Positions 22,691-34,260 of a stretch of DNA of 64,000 nucleotides are shown piece after piece. The first letter of the stretch is position 1. Every line of letters begins with the position of its first letter. Source of the stretch: Shinisaurus crocodilurus (lineage: Eukaryota > Chordata > Lepidosauria > Squamata > Shinisauridae); the NCBI GenBank assembly GCA_021292165.1, contig CM037879.1, forward strand, positions 247,195,797 through 247,259,796, read 5' to 3'. The notes under the pieces were generated by a model, which was given only the letters and a program-made list of their open reading frames with translations, was not told the DNA's origin and searched no databases. The position numbers and the translations under genes are program-made.

Positions 22691-24472
22691 CTCCCCACAC
22701 ACACCAGCTAGTTTCCCCCAACAACCTGTACAAAGAGGCAAACTTCAAGCTGTCAGTCCTTTTCTCCCCATTTAGCTCATAATTTAATTTCCAGTATTTA
22801 TTTGCCATATGCCTATCTTAGCTGCATAACCTTGCTTTACCTGTTCTAAGGAGTCCACTGCTGCTTGTTTCTTAAGCAGAATTCTCTTACCTTACTCCAA
22901 TTCCTCTCTAACAAAGGAAGGATTCTTGGTACCAAAATGAAATAGTTTTCACACTGCACTGATGCGCTCTATCTATCTCTCCCGCCCTGCCCCACCGAGT
23001 ATATTTTAAAACTCCAATTCAGCTCACACCAACTGGGTTTTATACAACTCTGTTTCAGACCTCCACCTATCACTATCCAAATATATCCTGGAACCATTTC
23101 ACAGGAGGGCTTCCCACACTTTTTACCTGGGGTCTTGCAGTTTTGACTTAAGTTTGCCTCTCTTGGCCATGCATCAGTGTTGTTTCAGCTGCTATCAGCC
23201 CTATCTGCACAGTTTCTATTCCCCCAAAGTGGAGGGCTCCCTTGTATGGGTAGCTGAGAAGGATATATTGTCCAGGCAGGCAGGTCCTGTGATCTCCTCA
23301 GTTCCTATGGGTATGGAGTCCTTCCAGCTCTCCCTATACCCACCCCTCTTAGATCAATAATATACAGGTTGTTTAGGCCAATTGAGTGGTTTTAAGCTTG
23401 CAGTATCTAGCCAATATAGAGCTTTTTAATCAAGAAAAGTATTTTGATTTTTTAAAACACAAAGATAAGAAGAACAGAATGATCATAGATAGAGATTCAC
23501 CCCAAAGAAACAAATGTGACACCTTCCATGGGGGTGGGGGTGGGTGGGATATCCATTTTAAAAAAGGATGGTAGGGCAGCAGGAGCTGGCCCAATCAGCT
23601 CACAGCAGTGCTGAGTTTAGTGTCACATGCCAGTTAGTAATCTGCCAGTGTTAAGAAGATTCCACAGCCATGTGGATATTTCATAGGAGCTAAAATTCAC
23701 TTAATACATGGAGATAATCGGGACTTCTCTCCAGCTTTATTTCTTTTACAAGTCCATCGGGAGGACTAGTTAACACTTTTGCCAGTAAGACAAGTGGATG
23801 GTGACTGTTTAACAGTAGATGTTAATTTGCATTTGACATATACCTCTCAAGAATATAGTGTGATACCCCAGACAAAAGAAGGATTGGCAATTATTTTGAA
23901 ATCTATATTTCCCAGGACCTTTCACTAAAACAGGAGTGGGCAACACGTCCCACCACCACCACAACAGTGCAGCTTCCCAGTATAGTACCTGTTGCCCCTA
24001 TCACCCCCCAAAAATCAGGGAGGAAAATAAAAAAAACCTGGTAGTTTGCTGGTAAAATTGGGAGGCTTACTAATGACAAATTTAGCTTGTTTTCAAGCCT
24101 TTTTTTTTGTCACCACTGCTAGGGCTAGAGTGCAGCCCATGGAGGGTCTGGGAGAGGAGACCTGGCCGTGGACTGCCCAAAGTTGTCCACCTGTAGCACT
24201 AAAGGTTATACAAATAACTGCTATATATGTGACACCTCAGCTATTTCTCATAGCAATCTTCAGTTCCATTAAATTTATAGCTGGCCAGTGTAGCAAATTT
24301 ATATCCAAAAAGAGCTTTTCCACTGCACCCAGGACTCCACAAAAACCTGGAGGTGGTCCTGTCAGACATTGTTCAGCGCTGGTTCAGATGGTCTATCTGC
24401 TGGCCTGGCCCATTTGTGCAAATAGCTGCTCATGCAAAGGGTCTATGCATGTAAGCAATAGATACATGTAAG
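22691..24472. other. Intronic sequence with minor simple repeats
   Basis: Contains a G-rich GGGGGTGGGGGTGGG tract near 23530 and scattered MITE-like fragments (for example CAGGAGTGGGCAACACG near 23932). No exon recognised. Confidence 0.4.
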
Positions 24473-25164
24473 CAGGGATGGGGACTCGGACTCGGGGACT
24501 CGACTCGTGAGTCGGACTGAGTCCCCCCTCTGACTCGACTCGGACTCGAGTCCCAATATTTTTCATGGGACTCGAGACTCGACTCGGGACTCGAGACCAA
24601 GGACTCGTCAACATCCCTGGGCTGTTGACGAGTCTTCTGACTGTGCCAGAAGGAGCGCGATCACCAGTGAAGAGCGCATGGAAGTGAGGCGCGCCGCTGC
24701 TCGGCCACTATGGACAGCTACCAGGAGCGCAGCCCCAACGATGTGTTGAGATTTATTTTGATTGATGTGTTGTTGTAGGGGGTTTGGGTTAGGGTCAGAC
24801 ATTTTGGGTTTGGCTGCCTCTGCCTGCCTGTTTGGGGTTCCCTGCCTCCTCTGCCTGCCTGGTTATTTTGGGTTTGTCTGCCTGGTCTGTTCTTGCCAAA
24901 ATCAGTGGCAGAGTTTTGAAATAAAAAGGCACACTTGTGCCTAGAATTTATTTAAGCCACACATCTGAAGTAGCCTTATTTTGTTGGGGGGAAACCCCAT
25001 TGATTTTAATAGGGACTCGTGGAGTCAGTTTTGGGAGTGACTCAGGACTCGTGACTCGTGAGTCACCATTTTGGACCAAGGACTCGGACTCGGACTCGAG
25101 ACTCGGGTTCAAAGACTCGTGACTCGACTCGTGACTCGAGACCAAGGACTCTTCAACATCCCTG
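24473..25164. mobile_element. Non-autonomous hAT element 1 (692 bp), duplication CATGTAAG
   Basis: The ends are CAGGGATGGGGACTCGG and its counterpart CTTCAACATCCCTG. CATGTAAG flanks both sides perfectly (24465-24472 and 25165-25172), the 8-bp duplication expected of hAT transposons. Subterminal regions are packed with ACTCG/CGAGT steps that can fold strongly. It is closely related to the element at 27857-28860 but lacks the transposase C-terminus found there. Confidence 0.92.
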
Positions 25165-25172
25165 CATGTAAG

Positions 25173-25921
25173 CAGCATAACATCAGAGAAGCATACTCAC
25201 AAAAATCCCAGCAATGACTTACATGACTGTGATATGCTGGGGATGCAGAAATCCCTGCTCATGGAAGCTGCTGCAGAGACTTCTATTATTATGTTTATCT
25301 GATGTAATTTGCACAAATAAGCCATGTATACTTTGTCTACACCAGCTCTTAGTGTCCAGGACAGGGTTCATATTCCAATAGTAGAAGAGACTGCTCTTGA
25401 TGGCAAAATAATTAGGAATTGAAGCCTGTGTTGTAAATAGTGTAGATTCCCAAACTGGTAACACTTGCAGATTATACCAACATGCTATTAACAGATTTTA
25501 GCATACTATAAAGTGCAAAGCAAAAGTAAGTTCTGCATTTAAAGAACTCAATGTGATGACTATTTAAAACTTGTATATTAAGATTCTGAAAAGAGCTTTC
25601 AAAAAATTCTGTATTATACGGTGACTTTACAAAGGTACCCCAAGAGTTCAGTATTTGCTGCTCTTTCTCAGTATTTGCTGCTCTCTCGGGGGAGTTTCCA
25701 AATGAGACTTTATGGTGCCATCACCCTGCCTTATTTGAGGAATTTTACAGAGGGTCCAGACATCATCTTCCACTCATAACCCTCCCATGTTTTCCCATTG
25801 CTTCTTCCATCGTTTTTCTTACCACAACAAATCTGTTAAGGAGGAAAGATGGAATAGCTGCACAACACCAAGCACCCATGGAATGTTGATAGAAAAGGGT
25901 ACTAGTATGAATCATATTACA
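25173..25921. other. Intronic sequence, no feature recognised
   Basis: AT-rich. A CAGTATTTGCTGCTCT phrase is duplicated near 25650-25685. Confidence 0.4.
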
Positions 25922-25923
25922 TA

Positions 25924-26022
25924 CCGTATTTTTCGGACCATAAGACGCACTTTTTCCCCCCCAAAAAGGAGGGGGAAATGTCTGTGCGTCCTATGGAGTG
26001 AATAGTAAAAAAAAAAAAAAAA

Positions 26023-26059
<37 letters not shown>

Positions 26060-26207
26060 CCTCTGCTGGTCCGGAAGAGTGGAGGACTTCTGGGTGGGGT
26101 GGGGGAAGCCCCCGCCTCTCAGCTGATTTTTTTTTTAAATTTTTTTTTTGTACCATACAGTAAGTGCGTCTTATGGTCCGGTGCGTCTTATGGAGCGAAA
26201 AATACGG
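25924..26207. mobile_element. TA-flanked MITE (284 bp) with long homopolymer core
   Basis: The ends CCGTATTTTTCGGACCATAA and its inverted form, finishing GCGAAAAATACGG, lie between TA dinucleotides (25922-25923 and 26208-26209). The middle contains about 20 A followed by about 30 T, a large hairpin. The element lies 137 bp from the donor of the ANKS1B SAM1 exon. It is related by its termini to 12562-12729, 17195-17362 and 44901-45846. Confidence 0.87.
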
Positions 26208-26343
26208 TATGTGTATTGGACAAAAAATGTAGGAAGACAGTAAGGCCCAGCAGGACAACATTTTTACTTAAGAATGGTTGTTGTTTTTTTAAAATGAAAG
26301 CCTCTTCCTTATTAGAATCTAGATAATAAAAAATACAGCATAC

Positions 26344-26442
26344 CTTTGGAAGGAGCTGAATTGCCTGGAGAATTCTTTGTCTATGTCCAGAATTAAGTAT
26401 TCCAATTTCTAAGAGATCTTGATCCTCCATAACATTGCTTCC
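26344..26442 (-). CDS. ANKS1B: ANKS1B internal exon: C-terminal part of SAM domain 1
   Basis: This 99-nt exon (33 codons, phase 0 at both ends) reads from GSNVMEDQDLLEIGI to QAIQLLPK. From knowledge of the family this is the second half of the first SAM domain of ANKS1B (AIDA-1/EB-1), a neuronal scaffold protein with ankyrin repeats, two SAM domains and a PTB domain that acts at postsynaptic densities and in the nucleus. The acceptor is a T-rich tract ending in AG at 26444-26443. The donor GTATGC begins at 26343. The next recognised exon in transcript order is at 14912-14760, about 11.4 kb downstream. The exon encoding the start of SAM1 was not found at higher coordinates and probably lies outside the window. 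The paralogue ANKS1A is the alternative, but the residues fit ANKS1B better. Confidence 0.93.
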
Positions 26443-27584
26443 CTAAAAAAAACAGCAAAAAATATTGTCAGGTCTTTTTAGTACCTTTGAATATGCCATG
26501 AGACTGTATTTAAAACAGTATACTTCTTAACAAACCTTATCTGATAGCATACTAAATAATTATGGGTTGGATCCAGACTTAGTCATATTTAGAGCAGACA
26601 CACTGAAAGCAATAAGACTTGTTAGAAATTACTAGTCCCATCAATTTCAATGTTCTATTCTTAGCATGACTTAAGTCTAGATCCAGTTCTATGATCACAC
26701 TCATTTTCAGGTTCAGAAAATGTGAACCTTACAATATCACTACTATATCTGCAGTACTAGCAATGATTTAAACGTATTCCAGTTATCAGCAAATCTCTCA
26801 AGAGAAGGAGGCAGGGGAATGCAATCATAAGCTGACCTCCTGTACAGTTCAACCTGTTTCCAATACTATTCACAATTCTTCTCCCAGAAAGAATGCAGTG
26901 TCATTTTAAAATTATATTTGTTTGGCTTGGATCCTACATTAGGTACAGAATGCATTTGTACCACATATGCTACCATCTTCTTACATAGGCAGCTCTGAGA
27001 CAAAGTTATGGAATTTAAGAGTACAAAGGCCTTCATACTCATATATTCACCCTTCTGCCTTGCAAGCAACAAGAAATACTCTTTTTTGAGAGCATCACAT
27101 CTCTAAATAAATGTACCATCTTGCCTAGTTGGCAAACTTTCCCATTATCTGGATATATTGTTTATTTCACATACATATACCCAAGAATTTATGCATTTCC
27201 TTTAAAGTGGCAATCTGCAGTGCTTTACAAGAGAAGGGAGGGAACGTGATGTGTGTTGCATGCAGATCCCTTCCAAGGAGAGGGCGAAGGATCATGATAT
27301 GGATTGCCTCCTATAAAGAAGATTGCTTCTTTTTTAAAATGGCAATAGCCACTTTAAAGGATGTGAAATGCAGTGAGTCAGGAGTCACAATTTTGCAGCA
27401 AAAGACTTTTTTTCCTGGGGAAGTGCTGCTCTTTTGAAAAAAGAACTTTTCAGCTCCCAATCAAAACAGCACCATTCACTGAAAAAAAGAAATGCTACAA
27501 AATGTCAGCACTGCCCTACATGGCATAATGCATTGGTAAAGATTTACCTCCAATCGACAGTAAAAAATAATAAACAGAAAAGCT
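26443..27584. other. Intronic sequence upstream of the SAM1 exon
   Basis: Non-repetitive, AT-rich. The preceding ANKS1B exon was searched for on the minus strand by its expected residues and not found. Confidence 0.4.
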
Positions 27585-27856
27585 CTCTTTTTTCTATTGT
27601 CACAAATTTATTACCTTCTTTTTTTTTCTATTGTCAGTTCATCTTATTATTATTCCACAAAACCACAGATAAATAAATCATTGTCTTCTAACCCCTGCAA
27701 AAAGTCGATTAGAGGTTTCCACTCTGCAATATACATAGTTGTTGTCTTTTCTCTAATCAATGACGTAAGTTTGGCTATCTCTGCCATCTCCACCATCTTG
27801 ACCAACCATTCCTCCATTGTAGGCAATGCTGGAACTTTCCATTTTTGTGCATATAA

Positions 27857-28860
27857 CAGGGATGGGGACTCGGACTCGAGGACTCGACTCGTGAGTCGGA
27901 CTGAGTCCCCCCTCTGACTCGACTCGGACTCGAGTCCCAATATTTTTAATGGGACTCGAGACTCGACTCGGGACTCGAGACCAAGGACTCTTCAACATCC
28001 CTGGGCTGTGCCAGAAGGAGTGGAGAGGAGCGTGATTGCCAGCGAAGAGCGCATGGAAGCGAGGTTTGCCGCTGCTCGGCCACTATGGACGGCTACCAGG
28101 AGTGCAGCCCCAACAGTGTGTCAAGATTTATTTTGATTGATGTATTGCGTACTTGGGAGAGGCAGAAGAAGGACCTGAGATTACTCTGTGTGGCTGCTCT
28201 GAGTGTGTTTCTGGTTCCAGCATGTTCATCACCAGTGGAGTGGGCGTTCAGTGAGGGTGGAATTGTGATGAGATCTCACCGTTCCAGAATGGGGGCCAAA
28301 CATTTAGAAAAAATAATGTTCCTCAAATGCAACATGGATAAGTTTTAGGAAGTACAGCAAGTTTATTTTTTAAAATCATTTTTCTAAAATGCAACCTTTC
28401 AGACATTTTGGGTTTGGCTGCCTCTGCCTGCCTGTCTGGGGTTCCCAGCCTCCTCTGCCTGCCTGGTCTCTTCTTGACCAGTTCAATAGTTGAATTGTCC
28501 AAGACAAAGGCCTCTGCCTGCCTGCTTTGGGGTTCCCTGCCTCCTCTGCCTGCCTGGTTATTTTGGGTTTTTCTGCCTGTTCTGTTCTTGCCAAAAATCA
28601 GTTGCAGAGTTTTGAAATAAAAAGGCACACTTGTGCCTAGAATTTATTTAAACCACACATCTGAAGTAGCCTTATTTTGTTGGGGAAAAACCCCATTGAT
28701 TTTAATAGGGACTCGTGGAGTCAGCTTTGGGAGTGACTCGTGACTTGTGACTCGTGAGTCACCATTTTGGACCAAGGATTCGGACTCGGACTCAAGACTC
28801 GGGTCCAAAGACTTGTGACTCGACTCGTGACTCGAGACCAAGGACTCTTCAACATCCCTG
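27857..28860 (+). mobile_element. hAT element 2 (1004 bp), duplication GCATATAA
   Basis: Same termini as 24473-25164 (CAGGGATGGGGACTCGG ... CTTCAACATCCCTG). GCATATAA is duplicated exactly on both sides (27849-27856 and 28861-28868). The extra length holds a transposase C-terminus remnant and a block rich in GCCTCTGCCTGCCTG repeats. It is inserted within L1 ORF2. Confidence 0.93.
28085..28348 (+). pseudogene. hAT transposase C-terminal (dimerisation domain) remnant
   Basis: An 87-codon open frame inside hAT element 2 contains LRLLCVAALSVFLVPACSSP, EWAFSEGGIVMRSHRSRM and LEKIMFLKCNMD. This spacing is that of the hAT family C-terminal dimerisation domain, which has a hydrophobic stretch, the (S/T)S-x(2-3)-R/W-x-FS signature, an RSR(L/M) turn and FLK.N near the end. 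In autonomous hAT transposases this domain mediates multimer assembly. The zinc finger and the catalytic DDE portion are absent, so this is a deletion derivative. Whether the fragment is ever translated is unknown. The start methionine is arbitrary. Confidence 0.8.
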
Positions 28861-30609
28861 GCATATAATAGTCTCGCTGCTGTTGTCATATATAAAAATA
28901 AAGTTCCATAGCTTCTTTCCAACTGACTATCCATTATTCCCAAGAGAAAAGCCTCTGGTTTCAATTGAATGTGAATCTTTAAAATTTTTTGAATTGATGA
29001 ATGAATTTGTATCCATTTTTTTTTTAGCTTTATTACATGTCCACCACATAAGGTAAAAAGTTCCTTCTTGCCGTTCACATTTCCAACATGCACCTGACGT
29101 GTCTTTGTACATTTTGGCCAATTTCTCCAGGGACAAATACCAACGATACATCTTGTACAATTTTTCTTTAAGACTAGAACATAATGTAAATTTCAAAAAT
29201 TTTAACCACATATTCTCCCATTGTGTCATTAGTATATTATGTCCAAAATTTTGGGGCCCATTTTATCATAGATTCCGTCACTTGTTCTTCCTCAGTCTCA
29301 AATTTCAACAAGAGTTTATACATTTTTGCAATAAGATGTTCATCATTTACACATAATTGCCTTTCAAACTCTGATTTACTTTGTTCAAAATCATACATCC
29401 TTTTATCAACTTTAAATCTTTCTAAAATCTGTAAATAAGTAAACCATATAACCTTCTTTTATCAATTCCTCTCGATTTTATTTTACATTCACCTTGAGAG
29501 AATTCCAGTAAATCCCAATATGTCAGCCAATTATATTTACTTGACATTTCTTTTTTATGATGCGCTTCTTGAGCTGATAACCACAATGGTACTCTTGGAC
29601 ACAGCCTGGATTTATATTTGTTCCATATTCTCAGAATAGCTCATCTAACATAATGGTTATTGAATTCTACATTCACCTTAGCTTTTTTCGTACCACAAAT
29701 ACCCATGCCATCTAAATCTCAATTCATGTCCTTCTAGTTCTAATAGTCTACTATTTTTCAACAGAATCCAATCCTTCATCCATTCTATACAACAGGGGCA
29801 AAATATAATTTCAAATCCGGTAAACTTAATCCTCCTCTTTCTTTTGCATCCTGTAAAATCTTATATTTAACTCGTGTTTTTTCCCTTCCCAAATAAATCT
29901 AGATATATCTGCCATTGTTTGAATGGTATTTACGATGTCACAATAGGAATAGTCTGAAACAAAAATAACATTCTAGGTAATACATTCATTTTAATTGTGG
30001 CTATTCTCCCCAAAGTGACAATTGTGCTTTATCCCATCTTACAAAATCTTTTTTAATTTCGTTCCATGACTTAACATAATTATTTTGAAACAGCATCTAA
30101 TTCATATTTGTCAAGGTAATACTCAAATATTTAACCCTCTTTTCAATCTTAAAACCTGATTTATTTGACAATTTTACTTGATCTTGAGTTGTCATGTTTT
30201 TTGTTAACATCTTTGTCTTTAATTTATTAACCTTAAAACCCGCTACAGCGCCGAACTCTTTCAATTTAACCATTAACATTTCAATCCCGTTTAGCGGACC
30301 TTCCAAAGTTAATACCAAATCATCTGCAAAAGCTCTCAACTTATAATAAGACTCTTTTTTCATCTTTACACCTCCAATTCTTTCATCTTGTCTTATGTCT
30401 CTATTCAATATTTCAAGCACCAGAATAAATAACAAAAGTGACAATGGGCAACCTTGTCTTGTTCCTCTTTGTATTCCACATGGTTTTGTCATATCTCCAT
30501 TAATAATTATTTGTGCTGCTTGTGAAGTATAGATTGATTTTAATCCTTTTATAAAATTACCTCCAAAGTCCATTTCCTCCAGAACCTTAAAAAGAAACGT
30601 CCAATCTTA

Positions 30610-31866
30610 AAAAGAAATGCCCAGGTGGTCTTATACGGAAGCAGGAAGAAACGCTGTAAAGAAATATCCTAGAATAGCTATAGTCTACAACACAAACCTA
30701 CGCCCATGCTTGGAGGGTTTTAAGAGTGGTTCGATTAAATCCATTCCTACAGGGTAAAATGCTTGGCCTATGATAGGTAATGGCTTCAGAGGTGCCTTAG
30801 TCTTTGTTTGTCCCACTTTTGCCTATTTTCTGACCTATAGGGCAAAAGAAACAGTATGTAGTCACCTCCTGCAAAATTCCAGGCCAGTAATAATGTGCTG
30901 TTAATCGTTTCTTGGTCTTTTTAATGCCCAAGTGACCAGCACACAGGATGTCATGAGCTACCATTAACAACTAGACTCTGAATTGCTGAGGCACAATCAG
31001 TTGTTTAACACATTCAGAATTTTTATCTGTCCCTTTAGGCAACCACACCCTGAATAACAGCTCATTTTCCAAAATGGTTTCTCTCTGTCACAAGCCTGCT
31101 CTCTTAAAGCTCTTAAATTGGTGTCACCTTTCACCTCCTTTTTAAATTCATCATCTCAGTGCATAATGACACAAGATCATTTGCTACTTCTGTATCTTTC
31201 TCACTGTCAGAAGTGAACCTCTGCCCTCTGCCTGTCTTACAGCAAGTTCCTCAGCAGCGTCTGCCTCAGGAGCTACACCATTTTGTCTGGGCTGCACAGA
31301 CTCTGACTCAGCTTGCTTAGCTTGGGCTTCCTGACCTCTGGTGACAATATATATCTTCACTCCTGCCCCCATTACATCACATCCAAGAATTACTGGCTCA
31401 TCCTGGTCAGAATTAAGTCCCACCTCAAAAACATCTTCTTTCCCTCTCCAGGAAATGTGTGCTTTAACTAAAGGGATCTTGACAGGTTGTCCTCTGACTT
31501 CTAATTGTGATTGTTTTCTGAGGGTTTATTTCTGAGACATTTATTAAATCCACACAGATCAAAGTTATCTCAGCACCAGTATCTAAACAGGACCAGTATT
31601 TCTGCCCATTTACCAGTACTTCTTCCATTAGTTCTGAATCTAAATCCAGACTCTTTTCTAGTCTTACTCTACAGAACTGAGTTTTCTGAGGGGCTTCTGC
31701 CACTTGTTCCACCATATTGACAGATTTTACTGAGGTGGGAAAGCTGCTTTTTGAAACATTATCCTCACAATTATACTATGTATGCCCTTTCTTGCCACAG
31801 CGAAAATGCACACGACCAGAATCTTTATTAAAGAGGGGTTTGAAATGAACTTTATCTCCCATAGTA
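30610..31866 (-). mobile_element. Ty3/gypsy retroelement pol part: zinc knuckle, protease, integrase (RT missing)
   Basis: In minus-strand order the remains are: a zinc-knuckle-like RCGKKGHT-YNCE near 31795; an aspartic protease with SCLDTGAEITLI around 31600 and VILGCDVMGAGVKIYI near 31380; a Glu/Ala-rich linker; then, after an internal deletion, the integrase zinc-binding region (AHDILCAGHLGIKKTKKRL and HYYWPG near 30900) and the first catalytic Asp context (IGMDLIEPL near 30745). Reverse transcriptase and RNase H, normally between protease and integrase, are gone. Several in-frame stops are present. The gag part lies at 35195-35897, separated by an L2 and a SINE. Homology class is firm; the exact clade is not. 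Confidence 0.82.
31464..31715 (-). pseudogene. Gypsy aspartic protease remnant
   Basis: An 83-codon open frame with VLVNGQKYWSCLDTGAEITL shows the retropepsin active-site triad DTGA preceded by the usual hydrophobic strand. The second conserved loop of the fold (ILGCDVMG) continues in the adjacent frame 31423-31184 after a break. In an intact element this enzyme would process the Gag-Pol polyprotein. Here the chain is broken by a stop near 31464 and by loss of the downstream reverse transcriptase. Confidence 0.82.
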
Positions 31867-32038
31867 GGCCTGTGGCTTACACTGGCTCAGTTTGTCTGAG
31901 CGTGGAAAGCTAAGCAGGGTCAGGCCTGGTTATTACTTGGATGGGAGACCCCTCCTCTAGTTTCCTGCATTGAGCAGGGGGTTGGACTCGATGGCCTTGT
32001 AGGCCCCTTCCAACTCTATTATGAAATCTATGAAGTCT
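31866..32038 (+). mobile_element. 5S-rRNA-derived SINE with CR1-like tail, copy 1
   Basis: The segment GAAAGCTAAGCAGGGTCAGG followed by CCTGGTTATTACTTGGATGG and GAGACC is almost identical to the internal promoter half of vertebrate 5S rRNA (box A, intermediate element and box C). The 5' 45 bp (AGGCCTGTGGCTTACACTGG onward) no longer match 5S. After the promoter comes GCAGGGGGTTGGACTCGATG, GGCCTTGTAGGCCCCTTCCA and a TATGAAATCTATGA end, resembling a CR1/L2-type LINE 3' tail. It abuts the truncated 3' side of an L2 LINE. A second copy lies at 57648-57810. Confidence 0.87.
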
Positions 32039-34260
32039 CATCCAAGAGCGTCTGGAGCTGGTTGGCCACCACCCGCTCAAGCATCTTGCCCAGGAAAGGA
32101 ACATTTGCCACCGGCCTAAAGTTGTTAAGATCTTCCGGAACCAGAGAGGGTTTCTTCAGGAGTGGTCTCACCACCGCCTGTTTCAGGTGGCATGGGACCA
32201 CTCCCTCTCGCAAGGAGGCATTGATCACCTCTCTGGCCCAGGCGGCTGTTCCCTCCCTGCTAGTTTTTATAAGCCAAGAGACGCAAGGATCCAGAACAGA
32301 CGGCTTCAGGTAGATGTTAAATAACATCGGGGAGAGGATGGAACCCTGCGGCACCCCACAAGTGAGCGGCCGAGGGTCCGAAGCTTCCTCCCCAAGAACT
32401 ACCCTCTGGTACCTTCCAGAGAGGAAGGACCAGAACCACTGCAATACAGTGCCTCCCACGCCTAACCCCTCCAGGCGGTCCAGGAGGATACCGTGGTCAA
32501 CGGTATCAAAAGCTGCTGAGAGATCGAAGAGGACTAGAAAAGAGCATTTGCCCCTATCTAAAGCCCTCCTCATATCATCCACCAAGGTGACCAAGGCTGT
32601 CTCTGTCCCATGTCCAGGCCTGAAGCCCGACTGGCATGGATCTAAATAATCGGCTTCATCCAAATGTGCCTTCAACTGAGCCCCCACCACTCGCTCAATC
32701 AGCTTGCCCAGAAATGGCAAATTGGAGACTGGGCGAAAGTTGTTCACATCTTGGGGATCTAAGGAGGGCTTCTTTAGAAGCAGTCTTATTACTGCCTCCT
32801 TAAGGGCTGATGGCATCACTCCCTCCCTTGAGGGAGGCATTCACTACCGCCCTGATCTCCCCACCCAGTTTTTCCCTGCAGCTCATAACAAGCCAGGACG
32901 GGCAAGGATCAAGCAAGCAGGTGGTCAGCTTATCAGAAGAAAGCACCTTGTCCACTTCACCAGAAGGAAGAAGCTGGAACTGATTCCACACAACCGGGCA
33001 GCCACTGTCCTCCTCCTGTTCTCCCACTGTGTCCACGACGCACGGAATCCCATTCCTAATCCAATCAATTATATCTGCAAAGTGCTTTGCTAAAGCCTCA
33101 CAGGAGGCTTTAGACTGTTCCAACGGATCCGGAGAAACTGGACCGACCAGGCTCCGGACCACTTGGAACAGTCTCCTGGGGCAGCACTCCGCAGACGCGA
33201 TAGAGGCAGCATAGAAATTCTTCTTTGCTGCCTTCACTGCCACCTGGTAGGCTGAAGATGCAGCACTGACCAGTGTCCGATCATCTTCAGAGTGGGATTT
33301 ACGCCATCGGCGCTCTAGCCTTCTCACCTCCCGCTTCAGAGCTCGCAGCAATGGAGTAAACCATGGTGCCGTGTGAGCTCTGTTCAGGCGAAGAGGGCGC
33401 TTCGGGGACACTCGGTCCAATGCCCTGGTGATTGCAGCATTCCAGTCATCCACCAGGGTCTCGACCGAGCTACCGTTTGTGTGCTCTAGTTCCCCAAGCG
33501 TGTTCAGGAATCCATCTGGATCCATAAGACACCTGGGGTGGACCATCCTAATAGGTCCTTCACCCCTGCAGAGGGGTTGTGGCACCGAGAAATCCAGCCC
33601 TACCAGATAGTGATCTGACTATGACAAGGGGGGGGTGGATATACCCCCGATTTCCCGATCATTTCCTCCCTCTCTGGAAACAAAAACCAAGTCTAGCGCA
33701 TGACCGGCCACATGGGTAGGTCCAGTTGATACAGGGTGCAGCTTCCAGGAAGCCATGGTCTCCATGAAGTCCCGAGGTGCCCCCATGATGGCAGCCTCCA
33801 AGTGTATGTTGAAGTCCCCCAGCACCAATAGTCTGGGGGACAGCACATGCACATCGGAGACCACCTCTAGCACCTCAGCCAGGGAGTCTGACGTGCAGCG
33901 GGGTGGACGGTACACGAGCAGAACCCCCAGACTGCCCTTTGGACCCAACCTCCAGTACATGCACTCGATAACCTTGGTCTCCCGGAGACGGAGAGGGAGT
34001 CTGGTAAGGACCAAGGACTCCCGGTAGATAACAGCCACTCCCCCTCCCCGTCCTCCAGTCCTCGGTTGCTGGGCATATGTAAACCCAGGCGGACACAAGG
34101 TCCCAAGAGTTGGAGCAGCAGCCCTGTCCAGCCAGGTCTCCACAATACATGCCAGGTCCATACCCTCATCCAGGATTAAGTCATGGATTAAAGATGATTT
34201 TTGGGTAACAGACCTGGCATTACACAGCAGCAAACGCAAGGCAGAGGAAGGAGACACGCA
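32028..34260 (-). mobile_element. L2-clade LINE, endonuclease and reverse transcriptase, chimeric 3' end
   Basis: Minus-strand coding begins at 34257 with LRLLLCNARSVTQKSSLIHD, an APE-type endonuclease. It continues with DLACIVETWL, VLGDFNIH and HALDLVFVS to about 33619. The linker (33585-32800) contains HTAPWFTPLLRALKREVRRL and LDPCPSWL. The reverse transcriptase (32840 on) has NNFRPVSNLPFLGKLIERVV, SGFRPGHGTETAL, LFDLSAAFDTVDH and CGVPQGSILSPMLF. It then breaks before the FADD box: the frame jumps to a second, different copy of the linker and RT start (LDPCVSWL ... NNFRPVANVPFLGKMLERVV). Frameshifts occur near 33600 and 32820. Inactive. Confidence 0.88.

Larger units (their letters stand above)
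27585..30600 (-). mobile_element. L1-clade LINE, 5'-truncated, split by a hAT insertion
   Basis: Read on the minus strand, this carries the L1 ORF2 reverse-transcriptase core (30573-30097), with IQRGTRQGCPLSLLLFILVL and the catalytic FADDLVLTLEG, followed by degraded downstream coding sequence. It ends with the ORF2 C-terminus LPTMEEWLVKMVEMAEIAKL and a stop codon near 27650. A short A-rich 3' tail appears as T-runs on the plus strand near 27585-27635. The ORF is interrupted at an LYA codon run by the hAT element 27857-28860, whose 8-bp duplication restores the frame when removed conceptually. The 5' half of ORF2 and ORF1 are missing. Many stops and frameshifts show it is inactive. Confidence 0.88.

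Noticed and set aside
28644..29093. A separate 149-codon gene on the minus strand
   Set aside because: It is a fusion of L1 ORF2 sequence with the end of the inserted hAT element, joined by chance in frame at the target duplication.
31866..32038. A genuine 5S rRNA gene
   Set aside because: Only the internal promoter half matches 5S. The 5' 45 bp differ and the 3' part is a LINE-like tail, with a second copy of the same hybrid at 57648-57810.
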